Below the pieces are notes generated by a model. It saw only the letters and a program-made list of their open reading frames with translations, was not told the DNA's origin and did not search any database. The position numbers and the translations under genes were made by a program. Shown here one piece after another: positions 36,593 through 45,316 of a stretch of 64,000 bases of DNA. Origin of the DNA: Bacteroidota bacterium (GTDB lineage: Bacteria > Bacteroidota > Bacteroidia > Chitinophagales > Saprospiraceae); assembly GCA_963169455.1 (NCBI GenBank), contig CAUJDW010000162.1, forward strand, positions 1 through 64,000, read 5' to 3'. Within the stretch, counting starts at the first letter, position 1. Each line of letters opens with the position of its first letter.

Positions 36593-37048
36593 ATGACCTA
36601 CCAGTTCCAACTCCTGCAAACCACCCGAGAGAACATGTCCACACTGCTCGAAGGCCTGAGCCTGCGGCAGTTGAACCACATCCCGGAGGGCTTCGGCAAC
36701 AACCTGCTCTGGAATGCCGGCCACGTGCTGGCCACCCAGCAGTTGCTGCTCTACGGCCTGTGCGGGCAGGAGATGCTGCTGCCCGACACCTTCATCGAGG
36801 CATTCCGCAAGGGAACCCGCCCGGAGGAGCCCTGCGATGCGGAAATGGCCGCTTTCATCAAAAGCAGGCTGATGCCCACCGCCCAGCAGCTCGCCATGGA
36901 TTACGAGCGGGGGCTGTTCCAAACCTTCACGCCATACCAGGCGAGCTACGGCATCGAACTGAAGGATTTCGGGCAGGCGCTGCAGTTCGTCAACGTGCAC
37001 GAAGGGCTGCACCTGGGGTACATGATGGCCATGAAGAAGCGGATTTAG
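36593..37048 (+). CDS. DinB-family protein
   Basis: Four-helix-bundle DinB/YfiT-type protein of 151 aa. The three histidines expected to bind a metal are seen in WNAGHVLATQ near residue 43 and in NVHEGLHLGYMM near residue 136. The family includes thiol-dependent S-transferases and stress-induced proteins; which this is cannot be told. It is divergent from the 5'-nucleotidase gene and lies 75 bp before cbpA. Confidence 0.87.
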   Translation: MTYQFQLLQTTRENMSTLLEGLSLRQLNHIPEGFGNNLLWNAGHVLATQQLLLYGLCGQEMLLPDTFIEAFRKGTRPEEPCDAEMAAFIKSRLMPTAQQLAMDYERGLFQTFTPYQASYGIELKDFGQALQFVNVHEGLHLGYMMAMKKRI

Positions 37049-37123
37049 CAATCAACACAAAGCGGGGAGTGCGCGTTATTTTTATGACGCGGCGCATTGC
37101 CGTTAACCGAATTGCGGACTGCC

Positions 37124-38089
37124 ATGCAATACAAAGACTATTACGAGATACTCGGGCTGGATAAAAAAGCCTCTGAAAAGGACATCAAGAAGGCTTACCG
37201 GAAGCTGGCCAACCAGTACCATCCGGACAAGAACCCCGGCAACAAGGCCGCTGAGGAAAAATTCAAGGAAATAACGGAGGCCTACGAAGTGCTGAGCGAC
37301 GCGGATAAACGCAGGAAATACGACGCCCTTGGCGCCAACTGGCAGGCCTATCAGCAGGGCGGTTTCGACTGGCCCCAATTTGCCGGGCAGGGCGGCCCCC
37401 ATGGCGCACGCACCTTCCGCTTCGAAGGCGATCCGTCCGAATTTTTCGGCCGCAGCGGGCGGGGCGGATTTTCCGATTTCTTCAATATGTTCTTCGGCGG
37501 CGAAGCGGAGGATCCCTTCAGCCGCTTCCGCGGCGGCGGCCACCGCCGCATGGCGCACCAGGGCCGCGACCTGCAGGCCGAGCTGCACATCGGGCTGATA
37601 GACGCCTATCAGGGCGGCAGCCGGACTTTCGAGCTGCAGGGCGAGAAACTGCGCATCCACATCAAGCCGGGCGCCTTCGACGGGCAGAAGCTCCGCATCA
37701 AAGGCAAGGGTTCCTCCGGCCTCAACGGCGGCCCGGCGGGCGACCTCTACCTCATCCTGCGCATCTTTCCCGACGCCCGCTTTCAGCGGGAAGGGGATAA
37801 CCTGATTTATGAGGCCGCCATTGATTTATACACCGCAGTGCTGGGCGGCAGCATCGAAGCGCCCACCTTGTCGGGCAATGTCAAAATTACCATCCCCCAG
37901 GGCGCCGAGCCGGGCCAGACGCTCCGCCTGAAAGGCAAGGGCATGCCCCGCTACGAAAAACCCGGCCAGTACGGCGACCTGCTGGTGAAACTGAATATCC
38001 AAATGCCCAAATACCTGAGCGAAGAGGAAAAACGCCTGTTCGAACGCCTCCGGGAACTGGCCCGGCAAAAGCGGGGGAGCTTTGTATAA
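37124..38089 (+). CDS. cbpA: DnaJ-family co-chaperone, CbpA type (no zinc finger)
   Basis: Cytosolic J-domain protein of 321 aa that would stimulate DnaK. The J domain (residues 1-70) starts [19 protein letters not shown] and has HPD at 33-35. A Gly/Phe-rich linker follows ([32 protein letters not shown]), then the C-terminal substrate-binding domain ([57 protein letters not shown]). The CxxCxGxG zinc repeats of DnaJ are absent, which marks the CbpA class. An upstream GTG/ATG-like start at 37097 lacks family support. Confidence 0.92.
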   Translation: MQYKDYYEILGLDKKASEKDIKKAYRKLANQYHPDKNPGNKAAEEKFKEITEAYEVLSDADKRRKYDALGANWQAYQQGGFDWPQFAGQGGPHGARTFRFEGDPSEFFGRSGRGGFSDFFNMFFGGEAEDPFSRFRGGGHRRMAHQGRDLQAELHIGLIDAYQGGSRTFELQGEKLRIHIKPGAFDGQKLRIKGKGSSGLNGGPAGDLYLILRIFPDARFQREGDNLIYEAAIDLYTAVLGGSIEAPTLSGNVKITIPQGAEPGQTLRLKGKGMPRYEKPGQYGDLLVKLNIQMPKYLSEEEKRLFERLRELARQKRGSFV

Positions 38090-38208
38090 GCAGGGGGCGC
38101 TGAATGGCTAAATGCTTGGATGGCTGGCAGCGCGTTACCCTAATAGACACCCAGCCATATTGCCATGAGGGCTCTCCGGAAAGTCCGGGAGGGGAGCACG
38201 GGAATACG

Positions 38209-38370
38209 GCGTCATTAGCATTGTTCCTGGGCCTAGGGCCATATTGTTGGATTGTTATATTGTTCTGCTAAATGTGTCCAACCACTTACCAATATAACCA
38301 TATAACAAACAACAATATAGCCATATAACAATATAACAATATAACAATATAGCCATATAACAATATAGCA
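38209..38370 (+). repeat. Dispersed module with one 16-bp unit, followed by AT-rich CAATATA repeats
   Basis: 38209-38288 matches the module at 25896-26023 with the same flanks but only one TATATTGTTGGATTGT. Directly after it (38297-38370) come irregular repeats of ATATAACAATATAGCC, related to the reverse complement of the 16-mer. They end 3 bp before the ATG at 38373. The rest of 38090-38208 has no gene. Confidence 0.75.
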
Positions 38371-38372
38371 CC

Positions 38373-38729
38373 ATGAATGACATCATCCTCTACGAACCCG
38401 AATACGAATCCTTCGAATCCATTGAAAATTTCCTGGATGGCTTCCACAGCGCGCAGATGCCCTATCTGGCCAGCAGCCTGCTGGACAAAGGGTTGTCGCC
38501 TCGCGAGATCGTGGGCGCCGTGCGCCGGGCCGTCAACGCCTGCCGAACCGCCGGCCATGACCCGAGGCGCCATTTCTACCCCGTTTATACTCAATACCGG
38601 GGGCAACTGGTGCGCGACTGCAAACTTTCCACCTTTGGCTATGGGCTGGTGCTGCTCAACGGGCCGGAAAACCAGCCGATTGTGGCGGAATTTCAGACGC
38701 GGCTGGTGGAAGGGTTTATAGGGGGATGA
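38373..38729 (+). CDS. Small conserved-looking protein of unknown function
   Basis: A 118-aa protein that I do not recognise. It is acidic at the N-terminus (MNDIILYEPEYESFESIENF), without signal peptide or membrane segment. It has a regular amphipathic pattern (YLASSLLDKGLSPREIVGAV) and a basic middle (RRAVNACRTAGHDPRRHFY). Codon use matches the GC-rich neighbours with G/C at third positions, which favours this frame over the overlapping one four bases further on. Its start codon follows AT-rich repeats immediately. Confidence 0.6.
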   Translation: MNDIILYEPEYESFESIENFLDGFHSAQMPYLASSLLDKGLSPREIVGAVRRAVNACRTAGHDPRRHFYPVYTQYRGQLVRDCKLSTFGYGLVLLNGPENQPIVAEFQTRLVEGFIGG

Positions 38730-38861
38730 ATGGGAGAAGTAGAAAAAGGCTTGGATAAGGCCAAAGTCCTGCAGGTAATTTTTTGCTAAAAGGGAGGGAA
38801 GTCGCAGGACTGAATTCCATTACTTCTTTTTCTTTCATGGTGCGCTCAATGCCAAAGAGGC

Positions 38862-39827
38862 TTAGGGGCCGGGAATGCCAATCAAATAGGTGATTTTGTT
38901 TGAGGTTCCCTTAACCTCAATTTGTCCGATGTCCCATCGATAGTTTTCAGCTCCTGTAGCCAGGGCCATTCCTTCTAACTCTTCAACAGTATATGTCCGC
39001 CAATGTGACACCCATCCGTCCCAGAGATAAATCATCGGGATAACGGGGAGGACATAGGTCCAGAAAATCCTGCCTCTGCTTTTGGGCCTGAGCTTGGGGG
39101 TTATCTGATAGGCCAACCGCGGAGATTTCCACATCCCTTTGAGCCGCTCGCGCGTTCTCTCCGTGAATTCAAAAATGGCAATAGGACATTGCTTATCCAC
39201 CGCATCCTGCAAAACCTGTTGTGCATCTTCTGGCCTGAAATGATGAAATGCAGTGAAGAGCGTCCGGAAGCCTTTCTGGCCCGCAGGCACTTCCCGCGCA
39301 TCCAGAAATTTGGGGTAATAGCCGATGGATGGGCTATCGGAAAACAGGGATCGGTATTGCTCCGGATATTTGTCGCTGAGGTGGAGCCGAAGTTGGGTTG
39401 TACCCCCCAGCTGCAACAAGCCCTGCACAGCCGTACGAACCTCCCGATCCTCCGTATCGGCAGGATTGGACAGCATCAATTCCAATTCGACTTCATTTAC
39501 CTGGAAATCTGAATTGAGCGCCCAGGGCCTGGGCGTTCCCAAAGTGATGCCGATACTTTCAAGATGGAATCGGGTTAAATCTACTTCAATCACCAGAGAC
39601 CGGAAAGCAATTTGATTGCCCAGGTCCATCCCCGGAGGAAGGAAGGAGCCGAGGTCCTGCCCGTTTCCAAACCGGTTGCTCAGGTTGACAAGGGAATTGA
39701 GGCTGGCCCCACTGACACCAGGCCGAATTGGCATAATCCAGTGAAGGCCGGGGTGAAATCGGGATTCACCCGGGTAAAAACCATGTAGGCCTCCTTCTTT
39801 ACAGGATCGATGATCTCCCCAACCCAT
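38862..39827 (-). pseudogene. Chimeric remnant: unknown N-part joined to C-terminus of a methyltransferase-like protein
   Basis: One open frame joins two unrelated-looking pieces. From about residue 150 (position 39377 down to 38862) it resembles the C-terminal half of a SAM-methyltransferase-like family: GFRTLFTAFHHFRPEDAQQV, CPIAIFEFTERTRERL, YVLPVIPMIYLWDGWVSHWR, VKGTSNKITYLIGIPGP. The SAM-binding N-terminal half is missing. Residues 30-150 (IRPGVSGASLNSLVNLSNRF, GTPRPWALNSDFQVNEVELE) are of unknown origin and probably continue, after a frameshift near 39740, the nuclease-like fragment at 39680-40039. The first about 30 residues look like out-of-frame sequence. No good start codon context is seen, so this is likely decayed. 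Confidence 0.55.
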
Positions 39828-40039
39828 TTTGTGGAAGACTTTGCGTTCAGCGCACGTTTAATGCCGGCTAAAATGTGGTTGGCAAGAGCAGAAGGAATCC
39901 CCATGCAACCAAAGATGTGAGGGTCTTTCACCAGTACCGTATCGGCGATGAGGTCAAAAATAGCGCCTCCGCTATCTTTGATTTTTTCCTGGCCCAGTTG
40001 TTCCAGGTTCCAGGAAACGAAGGTGAGGTTTTTCATCAA
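39680..40039 (-). pseudogene. N-terminal fragment of an endonuclease/exonuclease/phosphatase-like protein
   Basis: The frame opens with MMKNLTFVSWNLEQLGQEKI, the usual first strand of the EEP (DNase I-like) fold (SWNLE with the metal-binding Asn and a following acidic residue), and continues with DLIADTVLVKDPHIFGCMGI. Similarity fades after KKEAYMVFTRVNPDFTPAFT, where the other minus-strand frame (38862-39827) takes over. At 119 aa it is far shorter than an EEP domain (about 250 aa). Probably the broken 5' part of one gene whose 3' part is fused to a methyltransferase tail. Confidence 0.5.
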
Positions 40040-40388
40040 GTGGGCCTTAGGTGTAAGAAATTAAGAGCTTAGAAAGCACTTGATAACTACGTCCCTTTAA
40101 GTTCGAAATATGAAATTGCTCCTACAGAGCAGGATAAAATTTTAAATACTTGGCGTAATATACAATAATAGCATTGTGGATATACATTTTACCCATTTAT
40201 TTTTTTGTAGACGTTTGTGCAATTACTTTAGGATTTTCAAGGGTAAGTATAAAATTCTTACCTGCTTCCCTTCTCGGCCCACCTGCTCGCCTTTTCCGAA
40301 ATAATTCCATCAAGAAAATAAAACAGCCAGGATTAACAATTTGCAAATACCAGTATTAATATTTATGTTTGTGTTGTTAAATTAAAAA
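40040..40388. other. AT-rich intergenic region before the iron operon, no gene seen
   Basis: About 350 bp, clearly richer in A and T than the flanking genes. I see no supported ORF or RNA gene, only short frames of up to about 60 codons without family resemblance. Its right end leads into the regulatory palindrome of the DtxR gene. Confidence 0.6.
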
Positions 40389-40404
40389 GTTAGCTTATTC
40401 TAAC
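40389..40404. promoter_or_regulatory. Possible DtxR/MntR-type operator before the metalloregulator gene
   Basis: GTTAG-CTTATT-CTAAC is a perfect 5-bp-arm inverted repeat, 12 bp before the ATG at 40417. TTAG/CTAA half-sites are the core of operators of DtxR-family repressors. Its position on the likely promoter suggests metal-dependent autoregulation of the whole operon. No binding evidence. Confidence 0.45.
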
Positions 40405-40416
40405 ATTTGTGTTTTG

Positions 40417-41079
40417 ATGGAACTCACAAAAACTGAAGAAGACTACCTGAAAGCCCTCTTCCACCTCACCGAGGAAAGCGAGGCTGACAAAGCCGGGACC
40501 AACCAACTGGCGGAATACCTGGGCATTTCCCCGGCTTCGGCCAACAACATGCTGAAAAAGCTGAAAGGCAAGGCGCTGGTCGCTTATGAAAAGTACGGCA
40601 AGCTGGAGCTGACGGGCCAGGGCAAGGCCGTTGCCGTTCGCCTCATACGCAAGCACCGGCTGTGGGAAACTTTTTTACACCAGCACATGAACTTCAGCTG
40701 GGACGAAGTGCATGGGGTTGCCGAACAACTGGAGCATATTCAGTCGCCCAAGCTGATCGCCGAACTGGACAGGTTCCTGGGCTTTCCCCGGCGCGACCCG
40801 CACGGGGCGGTCATCCCGGGGGCCGACGGGGAATACGACACCCCGCCGAAGGCCACATTATCCTCGCTGCAGGCCGGTGATGCCTGCCGGCTGGTGGCCG
40901 TGGATGACAGTTCGGAGGCCCTGCTGCGCTATGTGTCCCGCATCGGGCTGGCGCTGAACAGCAGGATACAGGTCGAGGAAATACACGAGTTCGACGGCTC
41001 TCTGTCCATTCTGGTGGAGGGGGTATTGACGATGGTGTCAAAGCAGTTTGCAGACCGCGTTTTCGTAGAAAAACTATAA
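40417..41079 (+). CDS. DtxR-family metal-dependent transcriptional regulator
   Basis: Cytosolic repressor of 220 aa, activated by Fe(II) or Mn(II). The N-terminal winged helix reads TKTEEDYLKALFHLTEESEA, NQLAEYLGISPASANNMLKK and GKLELTGQGKAVAVRLIRKH. The dimerisation and metal-binding domain has HRLWETFLHQHMNFSWDEVH and CDPHG-like FPRRDPHGAVIPG. The C-terminal part is an SH3/FeoA-like domain (SSLQAGDACRLVAVDDSSEA). It heads an iron operon: the next gene starts 3 bp later. The TTG three bases upstream is an unlikely start. Confidence 0.92.
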   Translation: MELTKTEEDYLKALFHLTEESEADKAGTNQLAEYLGISPASANNMLKKLKGKALVAYEKYGKLELTGQGKAVAVRLIRKHRLWETFLHQHMNFSWDEVHGVAEQLEHIQSPKLIAELDRFLGFPRRDPHGAVIPGADGEYDTPPKATLSSLQAGDACRLVAVDDSSEALLRYVSRIGLALNSRIQVEEIHEFDGSLSILVEGVLTMVSKQFADRVFVEKL

Positions 41080-41082
41080 GTT

Positions 41083-42120
41083 ATGCTGATGACAGCACAT
41101 CCAGGAATAACCTTATTGATCGGAATTTCGGGCCTTTTGGCGCTGGCAGCGGCTTTTTGGCCCCAAAAAGGGTTGCTGGCCCGGATCGCCAGGGGGCGTT
41201 TAAACACGCAGCGCGTGCTGCTTGAAGACGCCCTGAAGTTCTTTTTCGATTGCGAATACAAGAACATAAGTTGCCGGCTGAACAGCATAGCAGGAAGCCT
41301 GCACATCTCTGCCGACAGTGCAACCCGCCTCCTGAGCCGGCTCCGTTCCATGGGGCTGATCCAGTTGCAGGAAGACAGCTTCCGGCTTACTGACGCCGGG
41401 CGATCTTATGCCTTGCGCATCATCCGCGTGCACCGCATCTGGGAGCGCTACCTGGCGGATGAAACCAGCATCGGGCAGATGGAATGGCACGGCGAAGCCG
41501 ATCTCAAGGAACACCATTTGTCGCTGGAGGCCGCCGACCAACTGGCCGCCCAGATGGGCAACCCCGTGTTCGACCCCCACGGCGACCCCATTCCTTCCGC
41601 CCGGGGCGAGCTGCCTGCCTACACCGGCCAACCCCTGAGCGCCCTGAAGGAAGGCGACATCGCCCGCATCATCCACATCGAAGACGAACCCAGGGCAATC
41701 TATGCCCAGATCGTGGCCCTGGGCCTGTACCCCGGCATGCAGGTGTACGTCATGGACATCACCGAGGAGCGGATACAATTCGCCGCCAACGGGGAAGAAT
41801 GCGTACTGGCGCCCTTCTTCGCAGCAAACATCACCGTAGAGAAGCTTTCGGCCCGCGAGCCGATACAGCAAAAAGCGGAGCTGCTGTCCTCGCTGAAGGC
41901 CGGAGAAAGCGCAACCATCAAAGGCCTCTCCGCCAATTGCCGGGGCCAGCAGCGCCGCCGCCTGATGGACCTCGGCATCGTGCCCGGCGCCCAAATAACG
42001 GCCTCCTTCCGGAGCGCGTCCGGCGACCCCGTCGCCTATCGCGTGCTCGGAACCACCATCGCCATCCGGAAGAGCCAGGCCGACAACATTTTTATTGAAC
42101 GTTCAGACGCAAAGCCATGA
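41083..42120 (+). CDS. Membrane-anchored DtxR-like winged-helix protein fused to FeoA domains
   Basis: A 345-aa protein with four parts. One N-terminal membrane helix (LLIGISGLLALAAAFW) comes first. A winged-helix DtxR-like domain follows (LNSIAGSLHISADSATRLLS, FRLTDAGRSYALRIIRVHR, EHHLSLEAADQLAAQMGNPV). A first FeoA/SH3-like domain (PLSALKEGDIARIIHIEDEP) and a second FeoA domain (LKAGESATIKGLSANCRGQQ, RRRLMDLGIVPGAQI) complete it. FeoA assists the FeoB ferrous-iron transporter. Its stop overlaps the FeoB-GTPase start by 4 bp (ATGA), indicating translational coupling. Whether the winged helix still binds DNA while membrane-tethered is unknown. Confidence 0.85.
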   Translation: MLMTAHPGITLLIGISGLLALAAAFWPQKGLLARIARGRLNTQRVLLEDALKFFFDCEYKNISCRLNSIAGSLHISADSATRLLSRLRSMGLIQLQEDSFRLTDAGRSYALRIIRVHRIWERYLADETSIGQMEWHGEADLKEHHLSLEAADQLAAQMGNPVFDPHGDPIPSARGELPAYTGQPLSALKEGDIARIIHIEDEPRAIYAQIVALGLYPGMQVYVMDITEERIQFAANGEECVLAPFFAANITVEKLSAREPIQQKAELLSSLKAGESATIKGLSANCRGQQRRRLMDLGIVPGAQITASFRSASGDPVAYRVLGTTIAIRKSQADNIFIERSDAKP

Positions 42121-42911
42121 GAGATACACACCCTTGCGAAAACTGCCCGGTGCACCATACCGAGAACCTTATCCGGCTCGGCATCGCCATGGACCGGGTG
42201 GACTATGTCGTAGCCCTGGCCGGCAACCCGAATACCGGCAAGAGCACCGTTTTCAACAACCTGACCGGCCTGAGGCAACACACCGGCAACTGGCCGGGAA
42301 AAACCGTGGTGCGCGCCGAAGGCGGCTTTTCCTTCAACGACAAGCGCTACAAGGTCGTCGACCTGCCCGGTACTTACTCGCTGCTCTCCACGAGTACGGA
42401 CGAAGAGGTGGCCCGCGATTTCATCCTCTTCGGCCGGCCCGATGTCACGGTCATCGTGGTGGACGCCACCCGCCTGGAGCGCAACCTCAACCTGGCGCTG
42501 CAGATACTGGAAATCACGGACCGGGCGGTGCTTTGCCTCAACCTGATAGACGAGGCCCGGCGGCACGAGATCGAGGTCGACGAACGGGCCCTGTCGCGGG
42601 AACTGGGCATCCCGGTAGTTCCTGCCGAGGCGCGGCAGAAGATCGGCATGGAGCAGCTCATCGCCAAAATCGAAGAGGTGGCTTCCGGGAAGTACATCTG
42701 CAGGCCCCACCGGGTGCGCAACCGCTCCGCCAGGCTGAACCACGCCATCGAACAGTTGTCGAAAAGGCTTTCCGAACAGTTTCCCGGCCTGCCCAACCTC
42801 AACTGGGTGGCCCTGCGGCTGCTGGAAGGGGATCAGCGCATCATCGATGCGGTGCAGTCGGGCGAGCTGGGCAAGCTGGGAGCAGGGCTGCTGGCGGCGC
42901 CAACCCGGTAA
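42117..42911 (+). CDS. feoB: FeoB GTPase part (separate gene)
   Basis: Cytosolic G-protein portion of the ferrous-iron transporter, encoded alone in 264 aa; full FeoB has 700-800 aa. It begins with a Cys/His-rich tail (CENCPVHH). G1 is GNPNTGKST near residue 37, G3 DLPGTYSLLS, G4 CLNLIDEA (NxxD in NLID) and G5 is PVVPAEARQKIG. After the helical GDI region (NWVALRLLEGDQRIIDAVQS) the frame ends with a stop. The permease part follows 56 bp later in another frame. The clean start and stop on each side suggest a natural split rather than an error, but a recent frameshift cannot be excluded. Confidence 0.92.
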   Translation: MRDTHPCENCPVHHTENLIRLGIAMDRVDYVVALAGNPNTGKSTVFNNLTGLRQHTGNWPGKTVVRAEGGFSFNDKRYKVVDLPGTYSLLSTSTDEEVARDFILFGRPDVTVIVVDATRLERNLNLALQILEITDRAVLCLNLIDEARRHEIEVDERALSRELGIPVVPAEARQKIGMEQLIAKIEEVASGKYICRPHRVRNRSARLNHAIEQLSKRLSEQFPGLPNLNWVALRLLEGDQRIIDAVQSGELGKLGAGLLAAPTR

Positions 42912-42967
42912 AAATGTAAAACCGCAGCATTCCTAATGTAAAATGTAAAAGTGGCTTAGAGAAAACC

Positions 42968-44398
42968 ATGGAACAACAGCACGATAAAAACAGCGAAAAC
43001 ATTCTCTCCCTCGCCAACAACCTGCGGTGGGATTTAGGAGTAAACCTCCACGACGCGGTGGTCGAATCCATCTACGAGGATGCCTCCCGCATTGCCCGGA
43101 AAACGGTTTCTTCGAAAGGAAACAAGGCCGCCTACAACCTGGAAAGGAAGATCGACCAGTTGGTGACGAGCCGCTGGCTGGGCTTCCCCATCATGCTTTT
43201 AATGCTGGCGCTGGTGTTCTGGCTGACGATAGCCGGGGCCAACGTGCCTTCCGGTTTGCTGGCCGCTCTGCTGCTCGACACCGTCCACCCGGCGCTGAAG
43301 AGTTTTGCCGCCGCCGCCGGGCTGCCCTGGTGGCTGGATGGGGTTTTGATCGACGGCGCCTACCTGGCAATGGCCTGGGTGGTGGCGGTGATGCTGCCGC
43401 CGATGGCGATTTTCTTTCCGCTCTTCACCCTGCTGGAAGACCTGGGCTATCTGCCCCGCGTCGCTTTCAACATGGACAGCCTGTACCGCAAGGCCGGGGC
43501 GCACGGCAAGCAGGCGCTGACCATGAGCATGGGCTTCGGCTGCAACGCCGCCGGCGTCATTGCCGCCCGGGTGATCGACAGCCCCCGCGAGCGGCTGATC
43601 GCCATCATCACCAACAACTTTTCGCTGTGCAACGGCCGCTGGCCTACGCAGATACTGATCGCCACCATCTTTATCGGCGGCGCAGCGCCGGCCCATTGGG
43701 CGGGCCTGGTGTCGGCCGGGGCGGTTGTGGGCATCGCCGTGCTGGGCATCGGCTTCAGCCTGGCCGTCTCCTGGGCGCTGAGCCGCTCGGTGCTGAAAGG
43801 AGAAGCCTCCGCCTTCAGCCTGGAGCTGCCGCCTTACCGGCCGCCGCGCATCTGGCAGACTTTGTACACCTCCCTCATCGACCGCACCATTTTCGTGTTG
43901 TGGCGGGCCATCGTGTTCGCCATTCCCGCCGGGGTAGTGATCTGGCTGGTAGCCAACGTCCACATCGGCGGGCAGAGCCTGGCCGAATATTTCATCCGTT
44001 GGGCAGACCCCATAGCCCTGCTGTTCGGGCTGAACGGGGTGATTTTCCTGGCCTACATCATCGCCATCCCCGCCAACGAGATCGTCATTCCCACGGTGCT
44101 GATGCTGACCGTCGTGAGCGCCGGGCTTTCTGGGGTAGGCGCAGGCGCAGGCGTGATGTTCGAACTGGATTCCATCGGCGCGACCGAGGAGGTTCTGCGC
44201 GCCGGCGGCTGGACGCTGCTGACCGGCGTCAACCTGATGCTGTTCAGCCTGCTGCACAACCCCTGCTCGACGACCATCTATACCATCTATAAGGAGACGA
44301 ATAGCCTGAAGTGGACGCTGGTGTCCACCTTCCTGCCCATCGTGCTTGGATTGGCCATTTGCTTTTTTGTGACGCAGTTGTGGTTGCTGACGGCATAG
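42968..44398 (+). CDS. feoB: FeoB membrane permease part (separate gene)
   Basis: Membrane portion of the Fe(II) transporter, 476 aa. An N-terminal soluble stretch (LHDAVVESIYEDASRIARKT) corresponds to the end of the FeoB helical domain. Two Gate domains follow with the conserved LEDLGYLPRVAFNMD, GFGCNAAGVIAARVID and LCNGRWPTQILIATIFIGG of FeoB, then IPANEIVIPTVLMLTVV and NLMLFSLLHNPCSTTIYTIY. It is preceded by GAGAAAACC before the ATG. The short gap from the GTPase gene contains an AATGTAAAA repeat (42912-42950). The two chains must assemble to form the transporter. Confidence 0.93.
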   Translation: MEQQHDKNSENILSLANNLRWDLGVNLHDAVVESIYEDASRIARKTVSSKGNKAAYNLERKIDQLVTSRWLGFPIMLLMLALVFWLTIAGANVPSGLLAALLLDTVHPALKSFAAAAGLPWWLDGVLIDGAYLAMAWVVAVMLPPMAIFFPLFTLLEDLGYLPRVAFNMDSLYRKAGAHGKQALTMSMGFGCNAAGVIAARVIDSPRERLIAIITNNFSLCNGRWPTQILIATIFIGGAAPAHWAGLVSAGAVVGIAVLGIGFSLAVSWALSRSVLKGEASAFSLELPPYRPPRIWQTLYTSLIDRTIFVLWRAIVFAIPAGVVIWLVANVHIGGQSLAEYFIRWADPIALLFGLNGVIFLAYIIAIPANEIVIPTVLMLTVVSAGLSGVGAGAGVMFELDSIGATEEVLRAGGWTLLTGVNLMLFSLLHNPCSTTIYTIYKETNSLKWTLVSTFLPIVLGLAICFFVTQLWLLTA

Positions 44399-44447
44399 CA
44401 TGCAACAGCACATGCCGGCTCATTTACGCGGCTTGCCGTTGCAGCAT

Positions 44448-45269
44448 CTAGCCCAGCTCCTCCAGCAGCCCCGTCACGATCTGCCGCATCTTCGGCTCCG
44501 CGCTTTGGGCCACGGCGATTACCTCCTCCACCGTTGTTTCCCGTATCTCTTCGATGGGGTAACACTTGTTGGTGGCCACCGACAGGGCCAGCACCGGCAG
44601 GCCCATGTGCCGGGCTACGAGCACTTCCGGAACGGTGGACATGCCCACGAGGTCGGCGCCGATGATGTGGAAGTAGCGGTACTCGGCCGGGGTTTCCAGG
44701 TTGGGGCCCTGCAGGGCCAGGTAAACGCCCTCATGGGCACGGATGCCGTGCCGGCGGGCGATCTCCAGGCCTCTGGCGTTCAGCGCCCGGTCGTAGGCGT
44801 GCAGCATATCCGGGAAGCGGGGGCCGAGGCGCTCGTCGTTGGGGCCGCGCAGCGGGTTGTCGGGCTGGGTGTTGATATGGTCGCGGATGAAGACGATGTC
44901 GCCGGCCTCGATGTCCGGATTGGTGCTGCCGGCGGCATTGGAGATGAAAAGGCGCTCGATGCCCAGAAACTTCAATACACGGACAGGGAAGGTAATTTCT
45001 TTTGCGGTATAGCCTTCATAGTAGTGAAAGCGCCCGGCCATAGCCACCACCGGCTGCCCGGCCAGCATGCCGAAGACGAGATTGCCCTTGTGGCTTTGCA
45101 CGGTGGAAACGGGAAAGTGGGGAACGTCCCTGTAATCGATAGCTGCTACTGCTTCGATTTCTGCCGCCAGGCCGCTGAGGCCGGTGCCGAGGATGATGCC
45201 GTAGCGGGGCTGGAAATCGGTGCGCGTCTGGATGTATTGGAGCGCTTCCTGGATATGGCCGAATAGCAT
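44448..45269 (-). CDS. punA: Purine-nucleoside phosphorylase (PNP type I, trimeric)
   Basis: Cleaves purine nucleosides with phosphate for salvage. The 273-aa protein carries the family motifs YGIILGTGLSGLA, QSHKGNLVFGMLAGQPVVAM, GRFHYYEGYTAKEITFPVRV, FISNAAGSTNPDIEAGDIVF, QGPNLETPAEYRYFHIIGAD, LVGMSTVPEVLVARH and a late ATNKC. That is the low-molecular-mass guanosine/inosine-preferring group. A -7 box TACTTTTG lies 18 bp before the ATG. It is convergent with feoB. Confidence 0.94.
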   Translation of the reverse strand: MLFGHIQEALQYIQTRTDFQPRYGIILGTGLSGLAAEIEAVAAIDYRDVPHFPVSTVQSHKGNLVFGMLAGQPVVAMAGRFHYYEGYTAKEITFPVRVLKFLGIERLFISNAAGSTNPDIEAGDIVFIRDHINTQPDNPLRGPNDERLGPRFPDMLHAYDRALNARGLEIARRHGIRAHEGVYLALQGPNLETPAEYRYFHIIGADLVGMSTVPEVLVARHMGLPVLALSVATNKCYPIEEIRETTVEEVIAVAQSAEPKMRQIVTGLLEELG

Positions 45270-45286
45270 AGTGGAAGTGTTTTGAA

Positions 45287-45294
45287 CAAAAGTA
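45287..45294 (-). promoter_or_regulatory. Probable -7 box of the purine nucleoside phosphorylase gene
   Basis: On the minus strand TACTTTTG matches TAnnTTTG exactly and is 17 bp from the start codon. No convincing TTG at -33. Confidence 0.4.
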
Positions 45295-45316
45295 GGAAAA
45301 TTGGGGCTTGGTGTAT

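Noticed and set aside
35016..36596. Long plus-strand frame opposite the 5'-nucleotidase
   Set aside because: Antisense of a gene with complete metallophosphatase motifs; the frame has no domain features.
37327..37600. Possible zinc-finger region in the DnaJ-like protein
   Set aside because: No CxxCxGxG repeats are present; the segment is the Gly/Phe-rich linker of a CbpA-type protein.
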